Below are positions 1 through 6,912 of a stretch of 36,198 bases of DNA, piece by piece (the stretch's first letter is position 1; each line of letters opens with the position of its first letter). This stretch comes from Ruminococcus sp. (GTDB lineage Bacteria; Bacillota; Clostridia; Oscillospirales; Ruminococcaceae). A program made the position numbers and the translations under genes. Below the pieces are notes generated by a model that was not told the DNA's origin, did no database searches, and was given only the letters and a program-made list of their open reading frames with translations. The stretch covers positions 1 to 36,198 of the forward strand of contig SVNQ01000020.1 of assembly GCA_015066865.1 (NCBI GenBank). Direction: 5' to 3'.

Positions 1-630
1 CTCCTCATAGTCCATTTCCGAAATCGGCTCGTCCCACGAATATGCCGCTGCATCCGGCTCATGGACAATGTGCAGAGGGGAGAAGAATTTCATTTCCCGT
101 GTGGGCTTGGCTTTCACTCTCAGATCGGGCTGACAGGGGCGGCGAGTCGCCGCTGACATTCGTTGCCTTATGTGCCTGCGGCACAAGCGGCAACAAGGAA
201 TCTCTGCCGACCTTTTCGCCGTCAGGCGAATTGGGAGGCAAATCACCAGCGGCGGTTCGCCGCCTCTGTCCGCCATCGCCATGATCGTCCTGTGCAGCTG
301 CCGTTCCTCGTTGGTGATCTCATTGTTTTCCAGAATCGCCTTTGCATTCGGGACGAAATGCGAATTCCGAGCGTAGTCATAGCCTTCTGCCTCGACCAGC
401 AAACCGTCACCGCTGTTGGAATCGATGAACAGAACACAGTGTGCCACGCCCTCCGCCATGTACATCAGATCCTTGTGCTGGGCAATCTCCGGACAGTCCT
501 CCAGCGGATGATCCCGCATCTGCTGGAAGCGGCTGCCGTACAGCGTGATTACCTTTTCGACCTCGACCTGCACTGTATCATGGCTGTACGCCTTATGGTG
601 CAGGGGACAGTTGAGTTTCAGTTTCTTCAT
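1..630 (-). CDS. Conserved hypothetical protein, runs off the left edge (partial)
   Basis: An open frame starts at ATG 630-628 behind AAAGGAGAGG and stays open for 210 codons to the window edge, so the C-terminus is missing. The first 120 or so residues look like a genuine soluble protein: they begin MKKLKLNCPLHHKAY and contain a GVAHCVLFIDS stretch and a GDGLLVEAEG stretch. I recall similar uncharacterised proteins from mobile or accessory regions of Clostridia (possibly the family called DUF6329), but I cannot confirm this. Residues about 122-185 are rich in Arg, Cys and Pro and are encoded by a block of short palindromes. This part looks like an insertion that happens to stay in frame rather than ancestral protein. 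The frame then continues into an acidic, normal-looking stretch (SWDEPISEMDYEE). No function is assigned. An intrinsic terminator lies 33 bp in front of the start codon. Confidence 0.6.
   Translation of the reverse strand, partial: MKKLKLNCPLHHKAYSHDTVQVEVEKVITLYGSRFQQMRDHPLEDCPEIAQHKDLMYMAEGVAHCVLFIDSNSGDGLLVEAEGYDYARNSHFVPNAKAILENNEITNEERQLHRTIMAMADRGGEPPLVICLPIRLTAKRSAEIPCCRLCRRHIRQRMSAATRRPCQPDLRVKAKPTREMKFFSPLHIVHEPDAAAYSWDEPISEMDYEE
78..265. repeat. Block of short GC-rich palindromes inside a coding frame (candidate dispersed element)
   Basis: Four hairpins follow each other: 139-153 (7-bp arms, 1-nt loop), 162-194 (6-bp outer and 5-bp inner arms), 215-230 (6-bp arms, TTCGCC/GGCGAA) and 251-264 (5-bp arms with a TTCG loop). 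Boundaries are approximate. The block sits inside the minus-strand gene and adds about 60 residues of unusual composition (CCRLCRRH and similar) without a stop codon. The pattern resembles palindromic elements known to insert into reading frames in other bacteria, such as Rickettsia palindromic elements, but I see only one copy here. The dispersed nature is inferred. Confidence 0.5.
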
Positions 631-662
631 ATGCATCCTCTCCTTTCTCTGGGCAACAAAAA

Positions 663-714
663 AAGCTGACTTTCTTGGCATCTCATCATTGTGAGATACC
701 AACAAAATCAGCTT
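663..714 (-). terminator. Long intrinsic terminator hairpin in front of the left-edge gene
   Basis: Two 23-nt arms (663-685 and 692-714) flank a 6-nt loop. In the minus-strand RNA 20 pairs are Watson-Crick, two are G-U and one is G-G, and the 3' arm is followed by a run of U residues. The two non-identical positions keep pairing only in the minus-strand transcript, so that is the functional strand. It stands between a tiny upstream frame (713-763) and the start codon at 630. It either ends an upstream transcript or attenuates the downstream gene. Confidence 0.7.
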
Positions 715-763
715 ACAAAGTTTGTAAATGATTTTTCGTGAAATTTTTGAGTTCTGAGGGCAT
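713..763 (-). CDS. Possible leader peptide or gene remnant, 16 aa
   Basis: ATG at 763-761 opens a 16-codon frame, MPSELKNFTKNHLQTL, whose TAA stop (715-713) touches the base of the terminator hairpin at 663-714. The frame stays open upstream for 15 more codons without another ATG (a TTG lies among them), so it could also be the 3' tail of a decayed gene. No good ribosome binding site is visible; only a purine-rich stretch precedes it. The position directly before a terminator fits either a leader peptide or the end of a degraded gene. Coding status is uncertain. Confidence 0.25.
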   Translation of the reverse strand: MPSELKNFTKNHLQTL

Positions 764-891
764 TTTTTCTTCTGCACTCTCCGGAAGATCTCCCAAAGCC
801 GCTTTTCAGGCTTTCAAAAAGGGTTCGAATCCGGTTCAACCCCCAATGTCATCTATGGTTTTACACTAAAAAATTTCGGCGTTCAGGTAGC

Positions 892-919
892 AAAAAAGCC
901 CGACGAATCGGGCTTTTTT
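892..919. terminator. Two-way intrinsic terminator after the tRNA cluster
   Basis: A perfect 12-bp stem (AAAAAAGCCCGA / TCGGGCTTTTTT) encloses a CGAA loop. It has A/T tracts on both sides and so can work on either strand. It lies 29 bp past the CCA end of tRNA-His and should end the minus-strand tRNA transcript. Confidence 0.85.
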
Positions 920-948
920 GTGGTGTCATCTTTTTTGTAACACCAATA

Positions 949-1026
949 TGGGGTGGATAGTCGGATTCGAACCGACGGTCTTCAGTGCCACAAACTGACG
1001 CGTTAACCAGCTACGCTATACCCACC
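949..1026 (-). tRNA. tRNA-His (GTG)
   Basis: The minus strand folds as a cloverleaf. It has the extra G at position -1 typical of tRNA-His, a 7-bp acceptor stem (GTGGGTA / TATCCAC), an anticodon loop TTGTGGC with anticodon GTG, a T-loop TTCGAAT and an encoded CCA end. It is the last tRNA of the four-gene cluster before the terminator at 892-919. Confidence 0.95.
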
Positions 1027-1029
1027 ATC

Positions 1030-1106
1030 TGGCGCGCCTTATTGGACTCGAACCAATGACTTACTGCTTAGAAGGCAGTTACTCTATCCAGCTGAGTTAA
1101 AGGCGC
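1030..1106 (-). tRNA. tRNA-Arg (TCT)
   Basis: A minus-strand cloverleaf starts GCGCCTTTAACTCAGCTGG. The anticodon stem ACTGC/GCAGT encloses CTTCTAA, giving anticodon TCT. The T-loop is TTCGAGT and CCA is encoded. It lies 3 bp upstream of tRNA-His on the same transcript. Confidence 0.95.
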
Positions 1107-1123
1107 ATTTGTGAATGTGATAT

Positions 1124-1197
1124 TGGAGCGGACGACGGGAATCGAACCCGCATTCTCAGCTTGGGAAGCTGATGCTCTACCACTAAACTACGTCCGC
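1124..1197 (-). tRNA. tRNA-Gly (CCC)
   Basis: A minus-strand cloverleaf starts GCGGACGTAGTTTAGTGGT. The anticodon stem TCAGC/GCTGA encloses TTCCCAA, giving anticodon CCC. The T-loop is TTCGATT and CCA is encoded. Confidence 0.95.
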
Positions 1198-1205
1198 ATA
1201 AAGGA

Positions 1206-1279
<74 letters not shown>

Positions 1280-1313
1280 ATGCGACACGTGTTTGTTCTT
1301 CACAACGTATATT

Positions 1314-1342
1314 ATTATACCACATAACAGGATGTTTGTCAA
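1314..1342 (-). promoter_or_regulatory. Promoter of the tRNA cluster
   Basis: On the minus strand a perfect TTGACA (1342-1337) is followed after 17 bp by a perfect TATAAT (1319-1314), about 35 bp before tRNA-Gly(TCC). This is a full-consensus housekeeping promoter, as expected for stable RNA. Confidence 0.85.
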
Positions 1343-1492
1343 GACTTTTTTCAATATTTTTACATAGATAAAACACACAAAGAAGTTGTTGAAGTACACC
1401 TGTCTTTCGTCAAGAATTACATCAACTGATACTCAAAACAAATACATAACTACGATTTCATATTATTACTCCGGCAAATAAATATAGATACT

Positions 1493-1667
1493 TTTTTGGG
1501 GGGTGAACACTCCAAGGCTGCCCCCACCTCAACCCCTCCCCGAGGGGAGGGGCAATAATATGGAGAGTACTGCGTGGCTTACTGCCACCGTCCCCTCTGT
1601 CACTTCGTGACATCTCCCCACCCCGAGGGGAGCTGCCCTCCACCAGCCAAAGGCTATCGCCTTTTGA
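1493..1667. repeat. Hairpin-rich intergenic element (candidate dispersed repeat)
   Basis: Between the tRNA promoter and the clpE-like gene, 1343-1794 carries no credible gene but an array of short palindromes: 1533-1552 (9-bp arms of C/G with a GA loop), 1574-1588 (GTGGC/GCCAC), 1598-1612 (TGTCAC/GTGACA), 1621-1630 (CCCC/GGGG) and 1649-1664 (AAAGGC/GCCTTT). G- and C-runs stand out against the AT-rich surroundings. Its design is like that of the block at 78-265 although the sequence differs. The element boundaries and the idea that it is dispersed are inferred. Confidence 0.5.
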
Positions 1668-1737
1668 ATCCAATTATCGACCTTTCGTTGCCGGATTAAT
1701 AATTCTCATTCTAAACATTTTTATATTTCCATTATAA

Positions 1738-1770
1738 TGCCTTGCTGATTTATGCAAAATCAGCAAGGCA
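1738..1770 (-). terminator. Hairpin downstream of the clpE-like gene, probable terminator
   Basis: A perfect 14-bp stem (1738-1751 / 1757-1770) with a 5-nt loop lies 25 bp past the stop codon of the clpE-like gene. The U-tract on the minus strand is poor (ATTATAATGG), so termination may be partial. AT-rich sequence on both sides would also allow it to act on the other strand. Confidence 0.6.
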
Positions 1771-1794
1771 AAATTATTATATAATTTTTGAAAG

Positions 1795-4080
1795 TTAAGA
1801 GAAATTCACACGGATTTTGTCATCCGCTGTTACTGAAATGCCCTTAATGCTCAAGCCCTGATCAATCATTGCCGATGCAATGGCATCCTCAACATGTTCA
1901 CGGATAATTCTTCGAATATCGCGCGCACCGTAACGTTTACCGAACGCCTCCGATGCAATCATATTCATGGCTGCCTCATCGAAGGTGAACTCTATTTCCC
2001 TTTCTGCAAGCGGCTCACGCATTTCTTCCAGCATTAATCCTGCAATCTTTGCAAAGTCAGATTCATCCAGCGGTCGGAATACAATAATCTCGTCAATACG
2101 GCTAATAAATTCCGGACGCAGGAAATCACGCAATGCCTTCATTGCACGATCCTTGGAAATCTCCTCGGCAGTACGATTGAACCCTACACCGGTACTCTTA
2201 TCGGTAGAGCCGGCATTGGATGTCATACAAATAACAGTGTGTGCAAAGCTCACGGTTCTTCCCTGTGCATCCTCGATCTGTCCTTCGTCAAGAATCTGCA
2301 TGAGAATATTCATGACATCGGGATGTGCCTTTTCAATTTCATCAAACAAGATGACTGAATAGGGATTGCGGCGCACTTTTTCTGTCAGCTGACCTGCTTC
2401 ATCATAACCAACATATCCGGGAGGTGAACCAATCATTCTGGATACGGAGTGTTTCTCCATGAACTCCGTCATATCCAGACGAATCAACGGATCTGCAGCG
2501 TCAAACATCTCCGATGCAAGCACCTTAACAAGTTCCGTTTTTCCAACACCCGTCGGACCAACAAAGATAAAGGATGCGGGACGAATCCGCTTACTGAGCT
2601 GAATCCTTGTACGCTTAATGGCATTGGCAAGAGCATTGACTGCCTCGTCCTGTCCGATCACTCGTTTCTTCAGACGATCTGCCAGATTCTTCATTCTTGA
2701 AAGTTCAGTTTCTTCAATTTTTTGTGCCGGAATTCCCGTCCAAAGCTCCACAATCGCGGCAATGTCGGATTCCTCAACACGGATCTGATCCACTTTCTCC
2801 TTCAGTTCATCTATCTGCTTGCCCAGCCGAAGCCAAGTCGACTTCACTTCAGCAAGCTTCTCATAATCGGGTTCTTCCATCCCCTCGATTTTTTCCTGCT
2901 CTTTCATTATGGCATCGTATTGCTTTGTCAGCTCATCCAGTTCATGCAGTTCGGGGGCACGGATACTGCGGTAAGCACAGCTTTCATCGAGCAGGTCGAT
3001 CGCCTTATCGGGCAGGAAACGCTCAGTGATGTAGCGTTCCGAAAGAACGGCACAGAGTTTGAGCAGATAATCGTTGATTTTGACACGATGGAATTTTTCA
3101 TAGTATTCACGGATACCGTGGAGTACCTCAACAGTTTCCTCAACCGTTGGTTCATTGACAGTAACGGGCTGAAAACGACGTTCCAGCGCACTATCCTTTT
3201 CAATATATTTGCGATATTCCTTAAAGGTTGTTGCACCGATTACCTGCACCTCACCACGTGAAAGAGCAGGTTTCAGAATATTGGCAGCATTCATAGAGCC
3301 TTCGGAATCGCCTGCACCGACAAGATTATGCACCTCATCAATGAACAGAATGATGTTTCCATCCTTGACAACCTCAGCAATCAGGCTCTTGACACGGCTC
3401 TCAAACTGTCCACGGAACTGCGTCCCTGCAACAAGCGCAGTCAGGTCGAGCAGATATATTTTTTTCTCTCTCAGATGGAACGGAACCTTCCCTGCAGCGA
3501 TTCTCTGGGCAATGCCCTCAGCGATGGCAGTCTTACCGACACCGGGTTCGCCGATCAGACAGGGATTGTTTTTTGTTCGCCTTGACAGAATCTGGATCAC
3601 ACGGGAAATCTCACGATCTCTGCCGATGATACGGTCAAGTTTCCCCTCCTCTGCACGTTTGCTGAGATTGGTACAGTAGCTATTGAGGAATTTATTTTCC
3701 TTTTCCTCATTGCGCTGTTTCTTAGACGTTTTATCCTTCGGCTTGCGATCTTTTCCCATCCGATCGCCGTTCTGCTCCATCTGTTCCGGAGAAGGCATTT
3801 GTGTGCTGAAAAGATTCCGGAAAAAATTAGGCATTGCACCGATACTTCCCATATTTTCTTCGCTGTCATCCGTTTCCTGCATAAACTCCAGCATCTGATC
3901 GGAAAATTCCTCAAGTCCTTCGTCATCAATCCCCATGGATTTGATGTATTCAGAAACCTGCGGAATATTCATTTCCTTCGCACAAGTCAAGCAGTAGCCT
4001 TCGTTTTGTTTTCCGTCAGCACCCAAATGTGATACGAAAACAACGGCCGGTCTTTTTTTGCAACGATTGCATAATATCAT
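1795..4080 (-). CDS. clpE: ClpE-like AAA+ unfoldase with N-terminal zinc finger
   Basis: This is a 761-residue Clp/Hsp100 ATPase that should unfold substrates for ClpP. It starts with a four-cysteine zinc-finger-like module (C4xxC7 and C30xxC33), as in ClpE, and has no ClpC-type N-repeat domain. An acidic and then basic linker follows (about 55-130). The first AAA+ module has Walker A GEPGVGKT (177-184) and Walker B LFIDE (about 245-249). A charged, coiled middle region spans about 380-435. The second AAA+ module has GPTGVGKT (508-515) and LFDE (about 578-581). A VGF tripeptide at 632-634 sits where the ClpP-binding loop is expected. AGGAAGG precedes the ATG. It is the last gene of the long minus-strand run, 51 bp after the CvpA-like gene. 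It could also be named ClpC-like; the zinc finger favours ClpE. Confidence 0.88.
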   Translation of the reverse strand: MILCNRCKKRPAVVFVSHLGADGKQNEGYCLTCAKEMNIPQVSEYIKSMGIDDEGLEEFSDQMLEFMQETDDSEENMGSIGAMPNFFRNLFSTQMPSPEQMEQNGDRMGKDRKPKDKTSKKQRNEEKENKFLNSYCTNLSKRAEEGKLDRIIGRDREISRVIQILSRRTKNNPCLIGEPGVGKTAIAEGIAQRIAAGKVPFHLREKKIYLLDLTALVAGTQFRGQFESRVKSLIAEVVKDGNIILFIDEVHNLVGAGDSEGSMNAANILKPALSRGEVQVIGATTFKEYRKYIEKDSALERRFQPVTVNEPTVEETVEVLHGIREYYEKFHRVKINDYLLKLCAVLSERYITERFLPDKAIDLLDESCAYRSIRAPELHELDELTKQYDAIMKEQEKIEGMEEPDYEKLAEVKSTWLRLGKQIDELKEKVDQIRVEESDIAAIVELWTGIPAQKIEETELSRMKNLADRLKKRVIGQDEAVNALANAIKRTRIQLSKRIRPASFIFVGPTGVGKTELVKVLASEMFDAADPLIRLDMTEFMEKHSVSRMIGSPPGYVGYDEAGQLTEKVRRNPYSVILFDEIEKAHPDVMNILMQILDEGQIEDAQGRTVSFAHTVICMTSNAGSTDKSTGVGFNRTAEEISKDRAMKALRDFLRPEFISRIDEIIVFRPLDESDFAKIAGLMLEEMREPLAEREIEFTFDEAAMNMIASEAFGKRYGARDIRRIIREHVEDAIASAMIDQGLSIKGISVTADDKIRVNFS

Positions 4081-4131
4081 AAATCCATCATCCTTCCTGA
4101 GTATTTGTGATCAGTACAAGTTTTTTCTATT

Positions 4132-4974
4132 TTACAAGTACTGATACAACAGTTGGAATATCTTAGTTTCGGAAATTGTTTCTTCATTAAACAGAAGCAT
4201 CATGTTGTCAGTTGCAGCAACAATTAACTTTACTGCAACAACAAACGAAATCAATACACAGGCAATTTCAATCAATCCTACAGGTACCGCAAGCGCACGA
4301 TCGAAGCGTCTGATGTGCATGAATTGTTCCAGATCGCCCGCCATTCCTGAAATAATACCTACTATGATCAATACCACAACCTCCAGCAGAAGGAACAGAA
4401 CCATCCGAATTATATTCTGATAATAGGGACTGAAATAACCATCTGCCAGACATATTGCTGCCGAGTGGTAATCCTCCCCTGCTGCTGAGGAAATAAATTG
4501 CCCGAAAATCTCTGCATGTTCTGTAAAATAATCTTGCAGCGGCTGCTGCGGATAGGGAGATATTTTATTTGAAAGCTGCGAATCAATCACGGCAGCAGCG
4601 GCTTCCACATGTACCGCAGATCCCCCGTTATTATGCGGAATTTCTTCTATCAGTGTCTGCTTATCTGCCTGTGCATATTCAGAATCCGGATGCTTCTGGC
4701 GGATGACAGAAGCCATCGTTTCAAATAAGTCCATCGTTTCCAGTTCTGTCTGCACATTTGAAATAACATTCTCCTGAAACATCTGCCGATATGTCGGAGC
4801 TGCAAGATATCCACTTCCGAAAAAACCGATGACAAATGCCAGCACAAATCCGACAAGTTGAAACACCAGCTTATTAAATCCCTTTACTAAGGCATTGTAC
4901 AGCAATCCTGCTGCAATTGTTACAATCAGCACATCATAAAACCACCAAAATTGTGTGCCCATAGTTTCCTCCAT
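4132..4974 (-). CDS. CvpA-like integral membrane protein
   Basis: This 280-residue membrane protein has hydrophobic segments at about 12-30 and 35-60, and two or three more in the C-terminal half (about 180-265). A polar stretch of about 110 residues separates them and is probably outside the membrane. The N-terminus (FYDVLIVTIAAGLLYNALVKG) and the glycine-rich second segment resemble the CvpA / colicin V production family, whose members affect septation and envelope stress; the exact role here is unknown. Its ATG overlaps the stop codon of the upstream DUF5711-like gene by one base (TAATG), which suggests translational coupling. That pairing implies a shared envelope function. Confidence 0.65.
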   Translation of the reverse strand: MEETMGTQFWWFYDVLIVTIAAGLLYNALVKGFNKLVFQLVGFVLAFVIGFFGSGYLAAPTYRQMFQENVISNVQTELETMDLFETMASVIRQKHPDSEYAQADKQTLIEEIPHNNGGSAVHVEAAAAVIDSQLSNKISPYPQQPLQDYFTEHAEIFGQFISSAAGEDYHSAAICLADGYFSPYYQNIIRMVLFLLLEVVVLIIVGIISGMAGDLEQFMHIRRFDRALAVPVGLIEIACVLISFVVAVKLIVAATDNMMLLFNEETISETKIFQLLYQYL

Positions 4975-6137
4975 TATGACCCATTTGCATTTATACGATT
5001 GATTTTGTCATAACCCAGAAGATAAAAATATTTTCCGTTTTTCATAAGCCGTTCATATGAATCTGTCATTTCAAGTTTTGATTTATGTTCGCCGCTGAAA
5101 GTATAGCTGTCAATACCTTTTGCACCAAGCAGATATGCTCTTTCGTCCTCAATCATAACGCATTTTGCTATGGATGGAATCGAAATTTCCGTTGGCTGCG
5201 CTGCGATCTTTGAGAACAGGAGCAGCTGGGATTGACGTCGCTCATCATTTTTTACAAGAATGGCTGCACGCTCATCATTAAATGTATAATCCAACAGCGT
5301 TCCCATATAATCATAAGAATAGAGGAGCGCTCCCGTGCTGCTATAATATGCGCAGCTTGTATCTCCAATTACCATTGCACCGCCGTCAGAAAGTGCATAT
5401 ACATTCATACACAGTGTGGAAATCGGTGCTGTCGCCCACAATACTTCATCTCCGTTAAATGTAATGGACTGCAGTGTTGTAACGATCTCACCGTTTTCAG
5501 CTCCAAAGGTAGCAAATACACAGCCGTTTTCATGCAGGCTTACATCCAGCAGACGTTCAACACATTCACGGCTATAGATGAGCTTTCCGCTCATATCATA
5601 AATACAAAGCTTGCATGCGTAGGTATCGGATTCCGTTACTACGGCAGCATAACCATTCTTGCCGATCCTTGCAAACAGGATCGGCTGTTCAAGCGTATTC
5701 TCGTAAACCATCTTACTTGCGGTATCCACACGGAACTTTGTTCCGTTACAGGAATACAGCAGGCAGCGTGTTTCACTCGTCTGCATGACAGCATTGCTGT
5801 ATGCATGCTGTCGGCTATCCTTGAGATTACCGTCATCAGAGTAAATATAGACATACATATCGCAGAGAATGAACATATTATTATTGACAAAGCTGGTATA
5901 GTAATCCACACCGCCCGATACCGAAAGAGGAAAATTCCCTTCCGTATCTGCATTTTTATTCTGCGTTATATTCTGGTATTTAGTGCCAATTCCTTCCAGT
6001 TTCGGGAACCAGACATCACGTTTGCTATAGATAAAGATGCATGCAGCTACTACAAGCAGCAGAAGCAGCATTCTGAATATACGTTTACGCCGCAAACGCT
6101 GCTGACGCAGTTTTACAACATCCATAGTATTCGCCAT
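4974..6137 (-). CDS. DUF5711-like membrane-anchored beta-rich protein
   Basis: This 387-residue protein has a short basic cytoplasmic tail (RQQRLRRKRIFR), one transmembrane helix (about 23-40) and a long extracytoplasmic part. That part is made of repeated short beta-strand segments (patterns such as YVYIYSDDGNLK, YAAVVTESD, GGAMVIGD), consistent with a propeller-like fold. I recognise it as resembling the DUF5711 family; no biochemical role is known to me. The ATG at 6137 is preferred over the GTG six codons upstream because AAGGGG stands 7 bp before it. It begins 25 bp after truA and is coupled to the CvpA-like gene by a one-base overlap. Confidence 0.6.
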   Translation of the reverse strand: MANTMDVVKLRQQRLRRKRIFRMLLLLLVVAACIFIYSKRDVWFPKLEGIGTKYQNITQNKNADTEGNFPLSVSGGVDYYTSFVNNNMFILCDMYVYIYSDDGNLKDSRQHAYSNAVMQTSETRCLLYSCNGTKFRVDTASKMVYENTLEQPILFARIGKNGYAAVVTESDTYACKLCIYDMSGKLIYSRECVERLLDVSLHENGCVFATFGAENGEIVTTLQSITFNGDEVLWATAPISTLCMNVYALSDGGAMVIGDTSCAYYSSTGALLYSYDYMGTLLDYTFNDERAAILVKNDERRQSQLLLFSKIAAQPTEISIPSIAKCVMIEDERAYLLGAKGIDSYTFSGEHKSKLEMTDSYERLMKNGKYFYLLGYDKINRINANGS

Positions 6138-6162
6138 CTTGCATCCCCTTTCCACTCAGTTG

Positions 6163-6912
6163 TCAGGATTCCTCACCACCATAAAACACACGATTCAGAT
6201 ACAAGCCATGCGGCATTGCTGTCTTTCCGGCAAGCAGCCTGTTTCCGGATGCGATGATCGCATCCAGCTGTTCAAGCGGTATTTTTCCTTCATTAATATC
6301 CAACAGTGTCCCCACCATAATCCTAACCATATTATACAAAAATCCATTGCCTTTTACAAGCATTTTCACGGTATTTCCATCTTTTTCTACAGTAAAGCTA
6401 TGAATTGTGCGGACTGTGTTGGCATTTTCTGCACAATTTGTACAAAAGGTCCGAAAATCATGTGTACCCACAAAATGCTGTGCCGCTTCCATGACAAGCT
6501 CTGTACGGAACTTGCGGCGATAGTGGTATGCCAGATCCGTGGTAAATGGATTTTTGCACTCGCTGTTATGGATCAGATACAGATATTCCTTGGATGCACA
6601 GCTGAAACGTGCATGGAAGTCCGGATCCACATCCTCACATGAAAGGATGGATATATCCTTCGGAAGCTCACCATTGACACCACGGATAAATCCGATGTTC
6701 GGTATCTTACTGTTGGTCTGCACCGAGAAACAATATTGATTTGCATGGACTCCGGCATCCGTTCTGGAACAGCCGTGAATCGTGACCGGCTCATTGAGCA
6801 CCTTGCCAACGCACTGCTGCACGACTGCTTGGATCGTATTGGCATTATTCTGTATCTGAAACCCGTGATAAGCAGTGCCACGGTATGCCATAAGAACCTT
6901 TAAATTTCTCAC
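6163..6912 (-). CDS. truA: tRNA pseudouridine synthase TruA (positions 38-40)
   Basis: This 249-residue enzyme makes pseudouridine in the anticodon stem-loop of tRNAs. The catalytic aspartate is D52 in GCSRTDAGVHA. Other family blocks are the N-terminal MAYRGTAYHGFQIQ, the C-terminal GNGFLYNMVRIMVGTLL and the final MPHGLYLNRVFY. The frame extends 65 codons further upstream, but that part lies inside the YfhO-like gene. The start is taken as GTG 6912-6910, which overlaps the upstream TGA stop as GTGA and gives the normal family length. The overlap points to coupled translation with the membrane protein gene. Confidence 0.93.
   Translation of the reverse strand: MRNLKVLMAYRGTAYHGFQIQNNANTIQAVVQQCVGKVLNEPVTIHGCSRTDAGVHANQYCFSVQTNSKIPNIGFIRGVNGELPKDISILSCEDVDPDFHARFSCASKEYLYLIHNSECKNPFTTDLAYHYRRKFRTELVMEAAQHFVGTHDFRTFCTNCAENANTVRTIHSFTVEKDGNTVKMLVKGNGFLYNMVRIMVGTLLDINEGKIPLEQLDAIIASGNRLLAGKTAMPHGLYLNRVFYGGEES

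Noticed and set aside
810..845. tRNA-like T-loop sequence GGGTTCGAATCC, possible att site or tRNA fragment
   Set aside because: The 5-bp T-stem does not form on either side and no anticodon arm or acceptor stem can be found, so neither a tRNA nor an integration site can be supported.
4110..4145. Inverted repeat ATCAGTAC / GTACTGAT between the CvpA-like and clpE-like genes
   Set aside because: The 20-nt loop is long, one arm lies in the coding end of the CvpA-like gene, and no U-tract follows on the minus strand, so it is not a convincing terminator.
5232..6257. Long plus-strand open frame (341 codons) opposite the DUF5711-like and truA genes
   Set aside because: It is antisense to two well-supported genes, has Cys/His/Ile-rich composition typical of a reversed frame, no ribosome binding site and no recognisable motif.
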